Source: Porogramme epimiltina (taxonomy: Eukaryota > Basidiomycota > Agaricomycetes > Polyporales > Polyporaceae). From it: 64,000 nucleotides of DNA. Each line of letters opens with the position of its first letter. Within the stretch, counting starts at the first letter, position 1. The notes under the pieces are model-generated. The model saw nothing but the letters and a program-made list of their open reading frames with translations, was not told where the DNA came from and did no database searches. Below are positions 25,896 to 36,100 of this stretch, piece after piece. A program made the translations under genes and the position numbers. The DNA is taken from positions 1-64,000 of the forward strand of contig FTLJ01000436.1 of assembly GCA_900155495.1 (NCBI GenBank), read 5' to 3'.

Positions 25896-25940
25896 GGGCA
25901 GGTCAACAGTGGCAGCTTATTGGCAGCTGTTGACGTGCCC
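25896..25940. repeat. imperfect inverted repeat, about 18-bp arms
   Basis: The left arm (25896-25915) contains GTCAACAG and the right arm (25922-25940) contains CTGTTGAC, each flanked by matching GGGCA/TGCCC ends, around a loop of about six bases. It may be a relic of a small inverted-repeat element. Confidence 0.4.
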
Positions 25941-26353
25941 TGCGGTAAGGCTGAATACTCCCTGGCTCCTGATACAATTCCAACGCTGTGCGACGGTCCA
26001 GACATGGTTAACCAGCTACCTCGAGCATGACAAGCTTATGTCATTTTCTCATGGTTCCCAGGTTTCTGTCAAAGTGTACGTAGAAGTTCACCACTAAACG
26101 CCCTCTTGCCGTGAGGAAAAGGTCGGGTGAGTTGTGCTGGGGCAGTGCATAACCGGGGTGGCGTAGCTGAAAGATCATTTTGTGGTAAGGCCGCCTTCAA
26201 CCTTGTGCAGCGCGCATCCATCAGCTCCACAACACGACACATCTTCCATGTTGGCTGTCAGTGGTATGGGATAGTCCACCAAGATACCAGATTCGCTACT
26301 GTGGTTTTTTATGCTAACAGCCAGTCACGGGCTCCGAAGTGAGCCAGCATGGG

Positions 26354-26361
26354 TATATATA
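26354..26361 (+). promoter_or_regulatory. TATA box of the 26409 gene
   Basis: TATATATA lies 48 bp upstream of the ATG at 26409, which has a good start context (CACCATGG). An in-frame ATG at 26349 would place the TATA box inside the coding region, so the later ATG was preferred. Confidence 0.55.
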
Positions 26362-26408
26362 GGCACTTCCTCGTCCAGGACAGTGACCATAGCCCTCAGT
26401 CTCTCACC

Positions 26409-29400
26409 ATGGCCGTCGCCCAATTACCCTCTCTAAACCACTCTACTCTAGCTACCAACGCCGACGAAATCCTTGACACCGAACTTGCGCTCAAGTACCT
26501 GAATGCCCAGCTGCAAGTCAACTATGAAAGTGCCAACGAGCGGTACAATGCCTGCAAGGACCACGAACATCTCACAGAAGAGCGAAGTGCGTGCGACAGG
26601 TGTATTTCGTGTCCTGTAAATATTTAACGACTGCCTACAGAGAAAACGCATGCCTGGGCTCGATACGATTCTAGATGGAACGGTGCCAAGTTCCAATTCG
26701 GACAACCTTGCGTCCACTTTGTATGTGACCACGATGCTGTGCTCAAGGTCCAGGTCCACACAAAGGAGGGAAACTTCAACGAGTAAGACACATCTCCCAC
26801 CCTTGCATGCTCCATTCGCTAAAAGCGTGACTTGACAGGCGACCTGGTGAGCCCGACCCGGGGAAGGTCACGGTCGCACTCCGTGTGACGACGGAGAGAA
26901 GGACCATACTAGGAAAGGACCTAAAGATCGGGGATTACGAAAGCCGGATTCACTTGCTCGTATTTGACTTTGATCGTACGTGCTTCCTCTGCTCTACTCG
27001 TGCATACCACTGATTCAAAGTCGTAGACGCAAAGGTGGACAACTATGGAGAAAATGGTCAACAGAGCACCGAGCAGACGGAGCTCAACCGCCAGATGCTA
27101 GGCTATGCCAGGTATTTACAAGCCGGCGGTCACCATGTTTTGTTCTTTCCCCCAGAGTTCGACGAGGATGACCTCCGAAGGTCCGTCAAATTCTCCCTCG
27201 TGGCAAAGGCGAAGCTCGTTCCCCTCGATTCTATCGGTGGAGTTTCGTCAATCATGATCAACAACTACCTTTCCCTTCTGTGGTTCACATGTGCCTTCAT
27301 CGCCCGTACCCAGGGAGAAATGCAGGAGGACATTGGGGACGACCGCACTTGGCTTGCAGCATTCTGTTCGTGGACAGTGGACAAGTATAATCCCGAGTGG
27401 CGCTTCTCCATCCGACTCGGCCAACCGCGCGTGGACATCCTCTGCGCTCGTGAGGTCATTCTGTACTTCACCTTGTCGGAGGTGTGGTTCTTCGCCCAGA
27501 GTGATCAGATTCGGGACAAAGGGTACGTATGGTCGACGAATATATAATGAATACTTAGTTGAACAATGTTGTCTTCTAGGTCACCTGACTACAAGGGATG
27601 GACCATCGCCCTTCTGATTGACGTCGAAGTTTCGGATACCCGCGTCGAATTGAAGACTTCGAGTACGTTGTCCTTCTCTTCCGCCACATCCCACCTACTG
27701 AGATCATCCCTTCCAAGCGGTTCGTTATAGCGAACGTTATTCGAAATACGCGCCGGCACCGCGGGAGGAACACACTGTCGCGCAACAAAAGCTCATCGCA
27801 TTCTTCGTCGACCAGTATATCAAGCACCTTGGACGCACAAGCCTACGCTATTTGTTCCAGCGGCGACGCCTTGAACGTCCGTTCTCTCGCCAGGTTGGAG
27901 AGGTTGATGGCAGTTGGTGGATGCTTGAACGTAGCACGACGTTCGGCGCAAGCGCTCTCGACAGCACTATCCGACACACAAATATGTGCGGCTTCGACCT
28001 TGCCATCGCTATCTCTCAGTCATCCATCAACAACCAACTTCGCCTACGCTTCAGGGATTGCGAGACCCTCCATTCGTGGAGGACCGAGGGCGCTGACATC
28101 GAGGTCAAGACCATCTCAGTGATGCTTCTTCCAAACTCCCGCGCCGTCGTCACGATCGACGTCACGGAGGCCACCCTCAGTAGCAAAATATTTGACGAAA
28201 TGGGCACAAAACTGGTAAAAGACGAGTCAGTTTCGAGTCTCCAGCTTGCTCGTGTGTCCATCTGATAAAATCACTCAGGGGGTTCGCAGAGGCCACAACT
28301 TTAGGGGAATGTCGCCTCTCGTTCGAAGTACAACTCGTACGATGCGCTGACCGGGAACCCAAGCATCGCCACTGTACTCCAAAGATGCACCATCCAAACG
28401 AATACACTGACCACATCTACCTTGATCTCCGGCGTTCGTAAAAGTACTTGATTCCTCACGTTTTCAAGGAGCTAACCAATGATCATAGACGCGTCCATAG
28501 ATGCCCAGCGCACGTCATTCGAGATGCCAGGCGAGCATCTAAATGAAAACGAGGAGTCGGAGGCACGAAGGAGAAGCATCCGGCTGACGCTCCTCTACCA
28601 CATTATGACAAGCTACTTCGATACCATGGAAAAAGCCGGCATGCACATCGTCGCAACGGTCCCTGTCTACAAGTACTCACCTCAGAACCCGTCCTTTTAC
28701 AAGTTCACGAGCATGAACTTCGTCACTTCCGCGTTCGAAGAAGTGAAGATCACGGCTGAAGCCGGGGGCGAGACTACGACTCGCGTCGAGCAAATCCTCT
28801 TCGTTCTTGGAATGACTGGCGAGAAACCCTGCCCTGATCCATCCGTCTTCAAACCGTCTCCTCGATGGATCGCCCAAGCAAGCACAGGTTTCTCGCACGG
28901 CACATTCGCAATCTCCAATTTCCGCGACAGGCTGTTTACACTTCTAGCGCACGCCAATAAGTTCACGACACTAGTTCCAATATCCCCATCTTACAACCTG
29001 CGGACGGACGAGAAAGTCGTGCAACGGTGGGATCTTCACCCCGACTTCAAGGATCAAGAATGCAAGTGGGAGCTTATCCAGGCTGGGGATGGCCTTGACG
29101 CGCAAACGTACGAGTGGAAGTACTCGCGGGAGTGGCGTGTTCAGGACGAAGGAACATCTATGCGGAAGGGAGGACTCGGATATCAGGTCTTATGTGCGTC
29201 TGGACATGTTCTTCCTTGGAATTTGCTTTGCATATCTAACTATGTCTATTATCATTAGGTTCCACCTCTAACGAACTCCATATTCCGGACCTCACTCAGC
29301 TCGCGAGCGGTTCTTTCGAGGTTACGATGTCTGGTCAGATCAAGTTGCGTATCTCCAGCAATCAACACGACAGCGCTTGGAGGTATGTCACACTCTCGGA

Positions 29401-30210
29401 CCTTTACGCCATAACCACTGCGGTAGCTGATGCCAATCTGTTAGCACTGAATCATCGGCTTCCTGGAAGGTTACGTTCTCTATCAGAACCACCAGTCGGG
29501 GGTTCATTAAAGTCGAGATCGATGGTGCCGACAGCATCAAACAGCCACCACCTAAGAATACGATCCGTCGCGACGCAACCTCGAACATCCCGGACGCTTA
29601 CGCTATTTTGCGGGGACACCTTCCCGAAGCCGAACAGTTCACAGGCATCCTCACCGAGCTGAAGGAGCTCGAGGGCGCGTGGAAGTACTACTATCCATCC
29701 ATCGACGCGTTCATGCTCTGCAGTCCTACCTTCAACTTCGTCGGGGACCTGCTCTTTGAGCTGCGCCGCACCACTGACACGCGGGAAGTGGTCTCAGCGT
29801 CACGGTCCGGCATCGACACGACTCACTCTAGCATCCCGAAGACTCCGATTCATAACCATCTTCGTAGTTCAGGAGTTCACCCGACCCCGAACACCAATGG
29901 TCAACCATCCTTTCGTACATCGTCCTCGCAGCCAGCTAGTCCTCAGGGCGATCCTGTGAAGCCAACTACCACTCAAGACCATAAACCCCTCCTTCTACCG
30001 GCCAGTGTGAGTGCGCGGAAGTCACAGGCTTCGCCCGAGAGCCCTGCACGCGGTCCTACACGTGATGGGGCTTTCGAGAAATCACAGGTTCCTAGCGGAG
30101 ATCGTGAGTATTTCCTTGCCGTCCTGCTGGGAAGTTTGATTGACTATCAGTTCTCAGGCGTCCACTTAGAGCCTGAGCTTTCTCCATCACAACCAACCTT
30201 GTCACCGTAG
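26409..30210 (+). CDS. unrecognised 1086-aa protein, stand-alone copy of an island family
   Basis: I do not recognise a named family. Eleven exons join in frame: 26409-26586, 26641-26782, 26839-26975, 27021-27522, 27580-27662, 27703-28225, 28278-28433, 28489-29193, 29260-29382, 29445-30103 and 30158-30210. No signal peptide or membrane helix is evident; the sequence alternates short hydrophobic strands. Residues from about 441 to 940 are clearly homologous to the C-terminal half of the HET protein at 33103-38035. Shared landmarks are GF-x-x-x-x-x-I-x-QS near 441, IYLDLRH, and a C-terminal strand-rich part, with introns at the same positions. The first 440 residues have no counterpart there. 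Within it, VSSIMINNYL and LGQPRVDILC resemble the later repeat, so the protein may have an internal duplication. The C-terminus (about 980-1086) is Ser/Pro/Thr-rich and probably disordered. The 40-nt fifth intron and the GTCAGT donor of the sixth are the weakest junctions. Confidence 0.75.
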
Positions 30211-31111
30211 GGAACGCGTACCATTGGATCGGACTGAGGAGATCTTGGTGCAGTTGGCGTGGCTTACTGAAGGGTCCAACAGGGTTCCGGCATGTAATTT
30301 TTCTTGCGCTTCCGTGAAGTGGAGCTTTACTCTTTCGCACGACGTTGTGACTTTGTGCTATCTATAATTCCCGCTCAAGAACGTCTCAGAGCGTCATCTC
30401 CGGCACGAGAGCTTCTGTCTTCAGAAGTACGCAATTTCCTGGTGCCGACCGAGGAAAACAAATACGATCGGGCTTGGGCGGATACCTACTGCATCGGCAA
30501 GACGTACCGTGCTGAACCCACTGAAGACATCGATTCCATGCTCCCACCCTTGGATGGAACTGGATGGGTGATGCATGTACAGAAGGCCACGGAGAGGCTG
30601 GTATTAGGACATAAGCTCGTCGGAGTGGGATGCTGCTGGGAAGAGTGATGAGAACTAGGGTTAGCGGGTGTACAGACTGCGAGTTCTGCTTTTAACCAAA
30701 TTTCTGACACTTCTACCTTGGGAGCTAATGACAAGTATGAGTTGAAGCCTAAGGCCTAAAGCTTTCAAGTTCAAAAAGCTTAGCCTTAACGGCTCTAGTC
30801 CCCTGGGGCGCCGCGATCACGTGATACAACGAGGAGTCGAAAATGCCCGTCGCGCTATCCTCAGAGTCATACCGTATAGCTCCTTGCTTGCAACACCCCG
30901 TTCCCTCTCATGTGTACCACTATCCCTTTGCGACACCTCTTCCCCTGAACCTCCACCAGGCTCTCGTTACAATCCCAACCTCGACGTAATCCGAGAATTT
31001 CTTCTGAAAAACACAAATGCGCGCGCTCGACCGACGTCAACGACTTTTGATTGGTAAACGCCTCCAATCCCTCTTTTTCCAGTATGTTCCTAATACCAGC
31101 TTTCAGGTGGT
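30211..31111. other. intergenic stretch with HET relic
   Basis: About 900 nt between two plus-strand genes. It holds the HET fragment listed separately. The rest has no supported gene. A possible 5' untranslated intron (donor near 31056, acceptor near 31107) precedes the next start codon. Confidence 0.5.
30369..30543 (+). pseudogene. HET-domain fragment
   Basis: About 175 nt match, at both protein and DNA level (roughly three quarters of bases by eye), the segment 33652-33826 of the intact HET gene. The signature reads ARELLSSEVRNFL then RAWADTYCIGK, where the intact copy has RELLSSKIRNFL and WAWADTCCIDK. The invariant-looking CCIDK is altered to YCIGK. Homology stops abruptly after the IDSM codons, and neither the N-terminal LSHVW part nor the downstream RGWTLQE part is present. 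It lies only 160 nt behind the stop codon of the stand-alone family member, in the same orientation. It is most simply a relic of a duplication of a larger unit. A 114-codon open frame spans it, so expression of a small peptide is possible but unsupported. Confidence 0.75.
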
Positions 31112-32530
31112 ATGGTTGCTGCCATGGCGGCATCTGCTGCAACAGTCGCTCTCATAGCCTGTCACGAGATGGGCTTGGAGTCCGACGATGACAGGTTTGA
31201 GGAAGAGAGCGAAAGCGAGGTGGGAGACCCTGGAGCGTCTACAAGCAACCGTTCCGCAGGGAGTGCCCCCAAACGCCCCCTTAGTATAGAGGATGCATCG
31301 GCGCTCCCTCCACCAAAGAAGCACCATCTCTCTAATGCAAATGATATCGACCTCTACCTTGGACATCATCACGAGTTCGCACCCACGCCTGAACCTGACG
31401 ACACTCCGGATCCGGCGTCTCAGCTACCTCCCGCGAGTAAAGTAGTCATCCAGCTTCGCTTTCAATTGTGTCGCTTCAAGGGCGTATATCGTGTGGTGCG
31501 GCTCCCGCTGTCGTTCACATTCGCGCACCTCTACCGCCTCATCCTGTTCCTCTTCGGCTGGTCGGGTCATCACCTCCATCAAGCAGAGATCGTCACGCAT
31601 GCCGAGCTCTACTCTGCGAACTATCGCAAGGGAGAAATTAAGAAGCATCGTTCATTCCGTGTCCCAGAAGAGCCGGACAAGTACGAGGACATTGAGGCAT
31701 GGCGCGACTGGTTATTCAAATACTCGACGTTCCAAGACGACCCGGCAATGCGCATTACCCCCAAAGGCTCGCGCAAGACTCGCGCTCCAACGGACGCCAA
31801 TGATGAGTGGGACGTGTTCTTTGACACAATGCAAGTACCGCACAAGAAAGACGCCGAGGTCACGCTGGGCGACGTATGGGCATGGAAGAGCAGGAAGAAC
31901 TTAGCAAAGGGCGATTGCGAGAATCCTGACATTGCGATCAAGTTCGAGTATGACCTTGGCTGTGAGTTTCAATTCTTGCGCACGCGATGTAGAATGCTCA
32001 TAAACTACAGCGAGCTGGGACGTTCATATCACTGTTGAACCAGAGAAGAACGGAGAATACATGTGGAAGGAGAACCCTCCACGCAGCGCGCCCACGATAA
32101 AGCAAGCCAAGGGAGCGGTGAGCTGTCGTCTCACTTTCTCTTTAATCGCAATTGTCTGAAGATGCAGCAGCCACCTCTCGAGGATGCAGTCAGTTACCAC
32201 GGGGTCTGTCCCTTCCCTCTCTCTACTACGGGCGTATACCTAACAACGACTCAATGACGATAGGATATCGAAGGGAAGAACAAGACTGTCTCATACCTGC
32301 TCTTTGGTACAAGCACCTTCGAAAGATACCTAAGGGGCGAAGTTCGTTCTGTCACACGGAAGACGGAACTTGCGGTGTACGACGTGGAGAAGGAACGTAT
32401 CCGACAGCAACAGCTGGAGCAGGAGCGCGAACAACGTAAACTTTCTCGGCAGCAGGAAGGCCTTCAAATGGAAGATCACAATGATGACGAGGACGACGAA
32501 GGAGGCTCGGACGAAGACGTAGAGTATTAG
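31112..32530 (+). CDS. pRiA4b ORF-3-like domain protein
   Basis: Four exons (31112-31961, 32011-32117, 32162-32188, 32264-32530) give 416 aa. The central part (about residues 107-310) matches the plasmid pRiA4b ORF-3-like family: a strand VIQLRFQL, then FAHLYRLILFLFGW followed by HLHQAEI, and after the first intron YDLGSSWDVHITVE, the equivalent of the family's YDxGDxW-x-H motif. The domain was named from an Agrobacterium plasmid and is common in bacteria; its function is unknown. The N-terminus (about 20-75) is acidic and Ser-rich. The C-terminus carries a Gln/Glu/Arg-rich probable coiled coil and ends in an acidic tail with DDEDDE. The ATG at 31112 was taken; a second ATG four codons on has the better context. 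No bacterial base composition is seen and there are three introns, so any transfer is old. Confidence 0.8.
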
Positions 32531-33102
32531 AACTATTGCTAACATACCAGTACAATCTCTTGTTTAACGTCACGAGGCCACATACAATAACTTCGGCTGT
32601 GGTATGTTACAACCAGACTCAAGTATTAGCACGCTGCATACGTTACTTATATGTCTTCGTCTAATCACCTTGAAGTGATGCAATATGCCTTAGTACGACA
32701 CCGAGATACCAAGACTAATGACCCATCTGCGCTTGCCTCCCCGATTAGTAGGTACACCTACCAGCCTAACACCGCCCAACAGCGGAACACTGATCCCGGC
32801 GGTCCAACTGTCTAAATGAACTCAATCATTTTGATTTCTTCGTGTCCCACAGAGCTCAAGCCTGATGCTCGGGCCATTGACCTTGCATTCTATCACCCTC
32901 GCCGTCGTCGTCCCTCCTACTTGGTTTTTGCACTACTGTCCGTGAGAGCGTGTCCGTTCTTTCCGTCACTTTACCCTTCTCTCTTCTCACCTGTTGTCAA
33001 GCTACGTGGCATCAAAATTGCGTTCAGGTTCGTGCTCATCTATGCGAGATCCGTGTCCGCTGGCAATGGTTCTTGACATCTGGCCGACATCCTAGAATAA
33101 TA
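32531..33102. other. intergenic stretch upstream of the HET gene
   Basis: About 570 nt with no supported gene; the short plus-strand frame at 32816-33076 is most likely untranslated leader. Pyrimidine-rich strings (32880-33000) are typical of basidiomycete core promoters. Confidence 0.45.
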
Positions 33103-36100
33103 ATGTGGCTCCTGAATACTGCCAGCGGAGAGCTCAAGTTCTTCGCCCGCCCCGAGGATGTCCCCGGCGGATACGCCATCCTCTCACACGTGTGGGATAG
33201 CAACGAAGATACCTTTCAGAAAGTCGTGGAGTGCACGGTGCAGTGCACGAAGAACCGGGAGAATCTCGCCGAAGAGCAGCGTAAAGGCGTTGAGGAGCTG
33301 GCCACTTCTCCCGTCGGACTGCATCTATCTGATCATGATCCTACGGCCTCCCCTACGTCGAATACCGGTATAGGCGGAGACGATACTACTCCTGGATCCA
33401 TCGTGCTCGCCACTCATGTTGACCGTCTCCCTCACCCGGAACGCCAGAGGATGGAGTCCCACCATATCCCTATAGAAAGCTTGGCCTGTCCTGATCTCAG
33501 TCAACCGCGGCACGGGATCATCGAGATGTCCGAGAGGCGCAACCTGTATTGCATCATGAATCAACTCTCCGAGTTACACGTCCCCCCTATCATTACATCC
33601 AACACGAACAATGTCCCCGTTCCCCTGACCAGTTCTTCACATGCCGCTGAAGCGCACCAAGAACGGCGAGCATCAGCCCCAACGCGACCACGAGAGCTTT
33701 TGTCCTCAAAGATACGCAATTTCCTGGTATTTGCCGAAGAGAACGGATACGACTGGGCTTGGGCGGATACATGTTGCATCGACAAGACGAGCAGTACTGA
33801 ACTCACCGAGGCCATCAACTCCATGTATCGCTATTACTCCCTTTCTGATGTTTGCTATGCGTATCTCAGTGATGTCTCTCAGGAGGATATATGGCACAAA
33901 GATCGCAACTCACCGTTCAGAACGAGTCGATGGCATACCCGTGGTTGGACGCTGCAAGAGCTCCTCGCGCCGAAGATCGTCGTGTTCGTATCCCGTGGAT
34001 GGTCTACCTTGGGCGACAAGTATGACCTCGCCTGCATTCTTCGAGACATTACTGGCATCACAGTGGACGTTCTCCGATTCGAAGTTAATGTCATGCAGGT
34101 GAGCATGGCAGCGCGAATGTCCTGGGCGGCGAAGCGCAAGACAACACGAGAAGAAGATCAGGCGTACTGTCTTTTCGGCCTCTTCGGGATCAACATGCCG
34201 ACGGTTTACGGAGAAGGAAAGAATGCATTTTACCGGCTGCAGGAGGAACTTATGAAGACCTCTTACGACATGTCGTTATTCGCATGGGGTCTTCGAGCCT
34301 CGAACTCTATCTCTGCCCGGTTGAGTATCAGTTTACTCCCGCCGTCACCAGATCCTCAGGCTATCCTCTATTTGGACTGCTCAGACCCGGACAATCATTT
34401 CTTCGCATCTTCTCCTTCTAAGTTTGAATCGTGCAGCCGGGTCATCTTCGATACAGGGAAAATGGGCATGGGCTCGCTGGAGGTAAGTACTACTTGGCCC
34501 TATGGGAATCTAAGGCCTACGATTAGACCCATGACAGTGTATTGCCGTATAATGAAATCTGATTCGTATGGTGACAGGTGATTCCCCAGACATCGCACCT
34601 CAATGACAATGTGCATGCATCTGAGTTCCTCGCCTTCACTGTAACACAACACGGTATTCATGCAAACCTTCCTGTCTTCGAGCTTGGCCCTGAATTTCTG
34701 GTGGCCTATATCTTTTGCTGGTCTCTAGATTGGCATCCACTACGCCTAATCCTTCATCGCCCGGGTGTACGCAGTGCAGGCAATGTGTACCACTGTCTCC
34801 GCTCCATGCCAGGCTCCCTAGAGAGCTCTCTTTACAATAAAGCTCTACAAGCACTTGATTCTCTCCTACAAAGAAAGAAACCAGTGGAATATCAATGGAA
34901 GAACGTCCTCATCTGCGCTTGCTCCACATACCGGCTTTCCGACCTCTACTCAGAGCAGAAACTCAGCATATATCACACCAACAATCACCGCCGTATCCTC
35001 CATCGCCTTGACCACTGCATCTCGGCCCCGTTTCACGTTAATCCATCCGTGTTGCATCAAATAGGGATTCGGAACAACTGGAGACTGGAAAGGGTCTCCA
35101 CCATCGGTCCGCGTGTTGGCCCCAACACTCCAATAGTCATCGTTTATTTCTCCCTGAATTCTGACCTGCGACATCGTGACTGGTTATTTATCGTCCTCGG
35201 TCAATGTAGAAAGGGCGATTCCAAAAACCGGGCTGCCAAGCACTACGCCTTTGCTCGCTGGGCTGACAATTACAACCCTCCCCGCCAGCCCCCAGAACAC
35301 CTGTCGACTCCTGGAAAGAGGCCGATGCATTCATCAGGGAGTATGTATCACCCGGTATGGTGTTTGCTATGGGCTTCCACCGCTATCATCTGACCAGTGT
35401 ATTACTAGTGTAGTACACCACCTCAGGTCAATCCTGACAACTGCTCGGATGCCCTTTCACTTCGAGATCCCCTTGACCTAGTAGTACATGATTGTGCTGA
35501 GCACCACGTCCAATACGTCTTAGGTCGCGTCACCACCAAGAATAGTAAGATTGGCCATGAGGAAGCTTACCACGATCCACATATTAATTTCCCCGCAGAT
35601 CACTTGCCGCCATCAAGCCGGTGTACAATCATATTTACAGGAGAAGAATCTCCCAATGGCATCAGGAGGCTGAGGCTGGACGGTGTAGCTTTTCACAGTG
35701 AATTCTATCCGAGTGGACCTGATCTCAAGACTCACGTCGAGCCCAGTGTTCCGATTATTAATGGCCGCTTTGGTGCCACCGCTATTCTCCACGGCGCTAG
35801 TTCAAGCTCTGCACCAAAGGCCATAGGATTTGGCGCCCGACCCAATTCCGTTTCTTCATCCTCCTCTTCGCTGTTATCGCATGACCCCCACATTGAATCC
35901 CCCATACCGCCAGTCACCGAAAAACACACGGATATACATGGATTTGGTATTGTTACCACAATCCCTCAGTCTTTTTTCAACTCTCAGTTCGCCACGTTAT
36001 ACAACACAGTACCGGATCTCTTCCATGAATGGGCAGTCAAAAATTCTTTTACCGCAGCGTTTGGGCCCATGTCACTCAAACTCACGAGTCATGGTCAGGC

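Larger units (their letters stand above)
24423..26408. other. intergenic stretch, divergent promoter region
   Basis: About 2 kb between the midasin start (minus) and the next gene (plus). I find no supported gene. A 216-codon open frame on the plus strand (24688-25338) begins with TTG and has no visible domain. On the minus strand a 58-codon ATG frame (about 25325-25150) overlaps another open frame shifted by one base that reaches about 25005; this may be a relic. An imperfect inverted repeat lies at 25896-25940. Confidence 0.5.

Noticed and set aside
30763..30820. Possible tRNA or structured RNA near the AGCCTTAACGG string
   Set aside because: No cloverleaf with T-loop and anticodon arm could be drawn; no tRNA found anywhere in the window.
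35206..35393. HET gene ending at the in-frame TGA at 35393
   Set aside because: Kept only as the alternative model: it leaves the following 240 conserved codons without a start codon or promoter.
35176..35481. Separate 101-aa reading frame in the HET fusion junction
   Set aside because: Begins with a non-ATG codon and is out of phase with both flanking conserved blocks.
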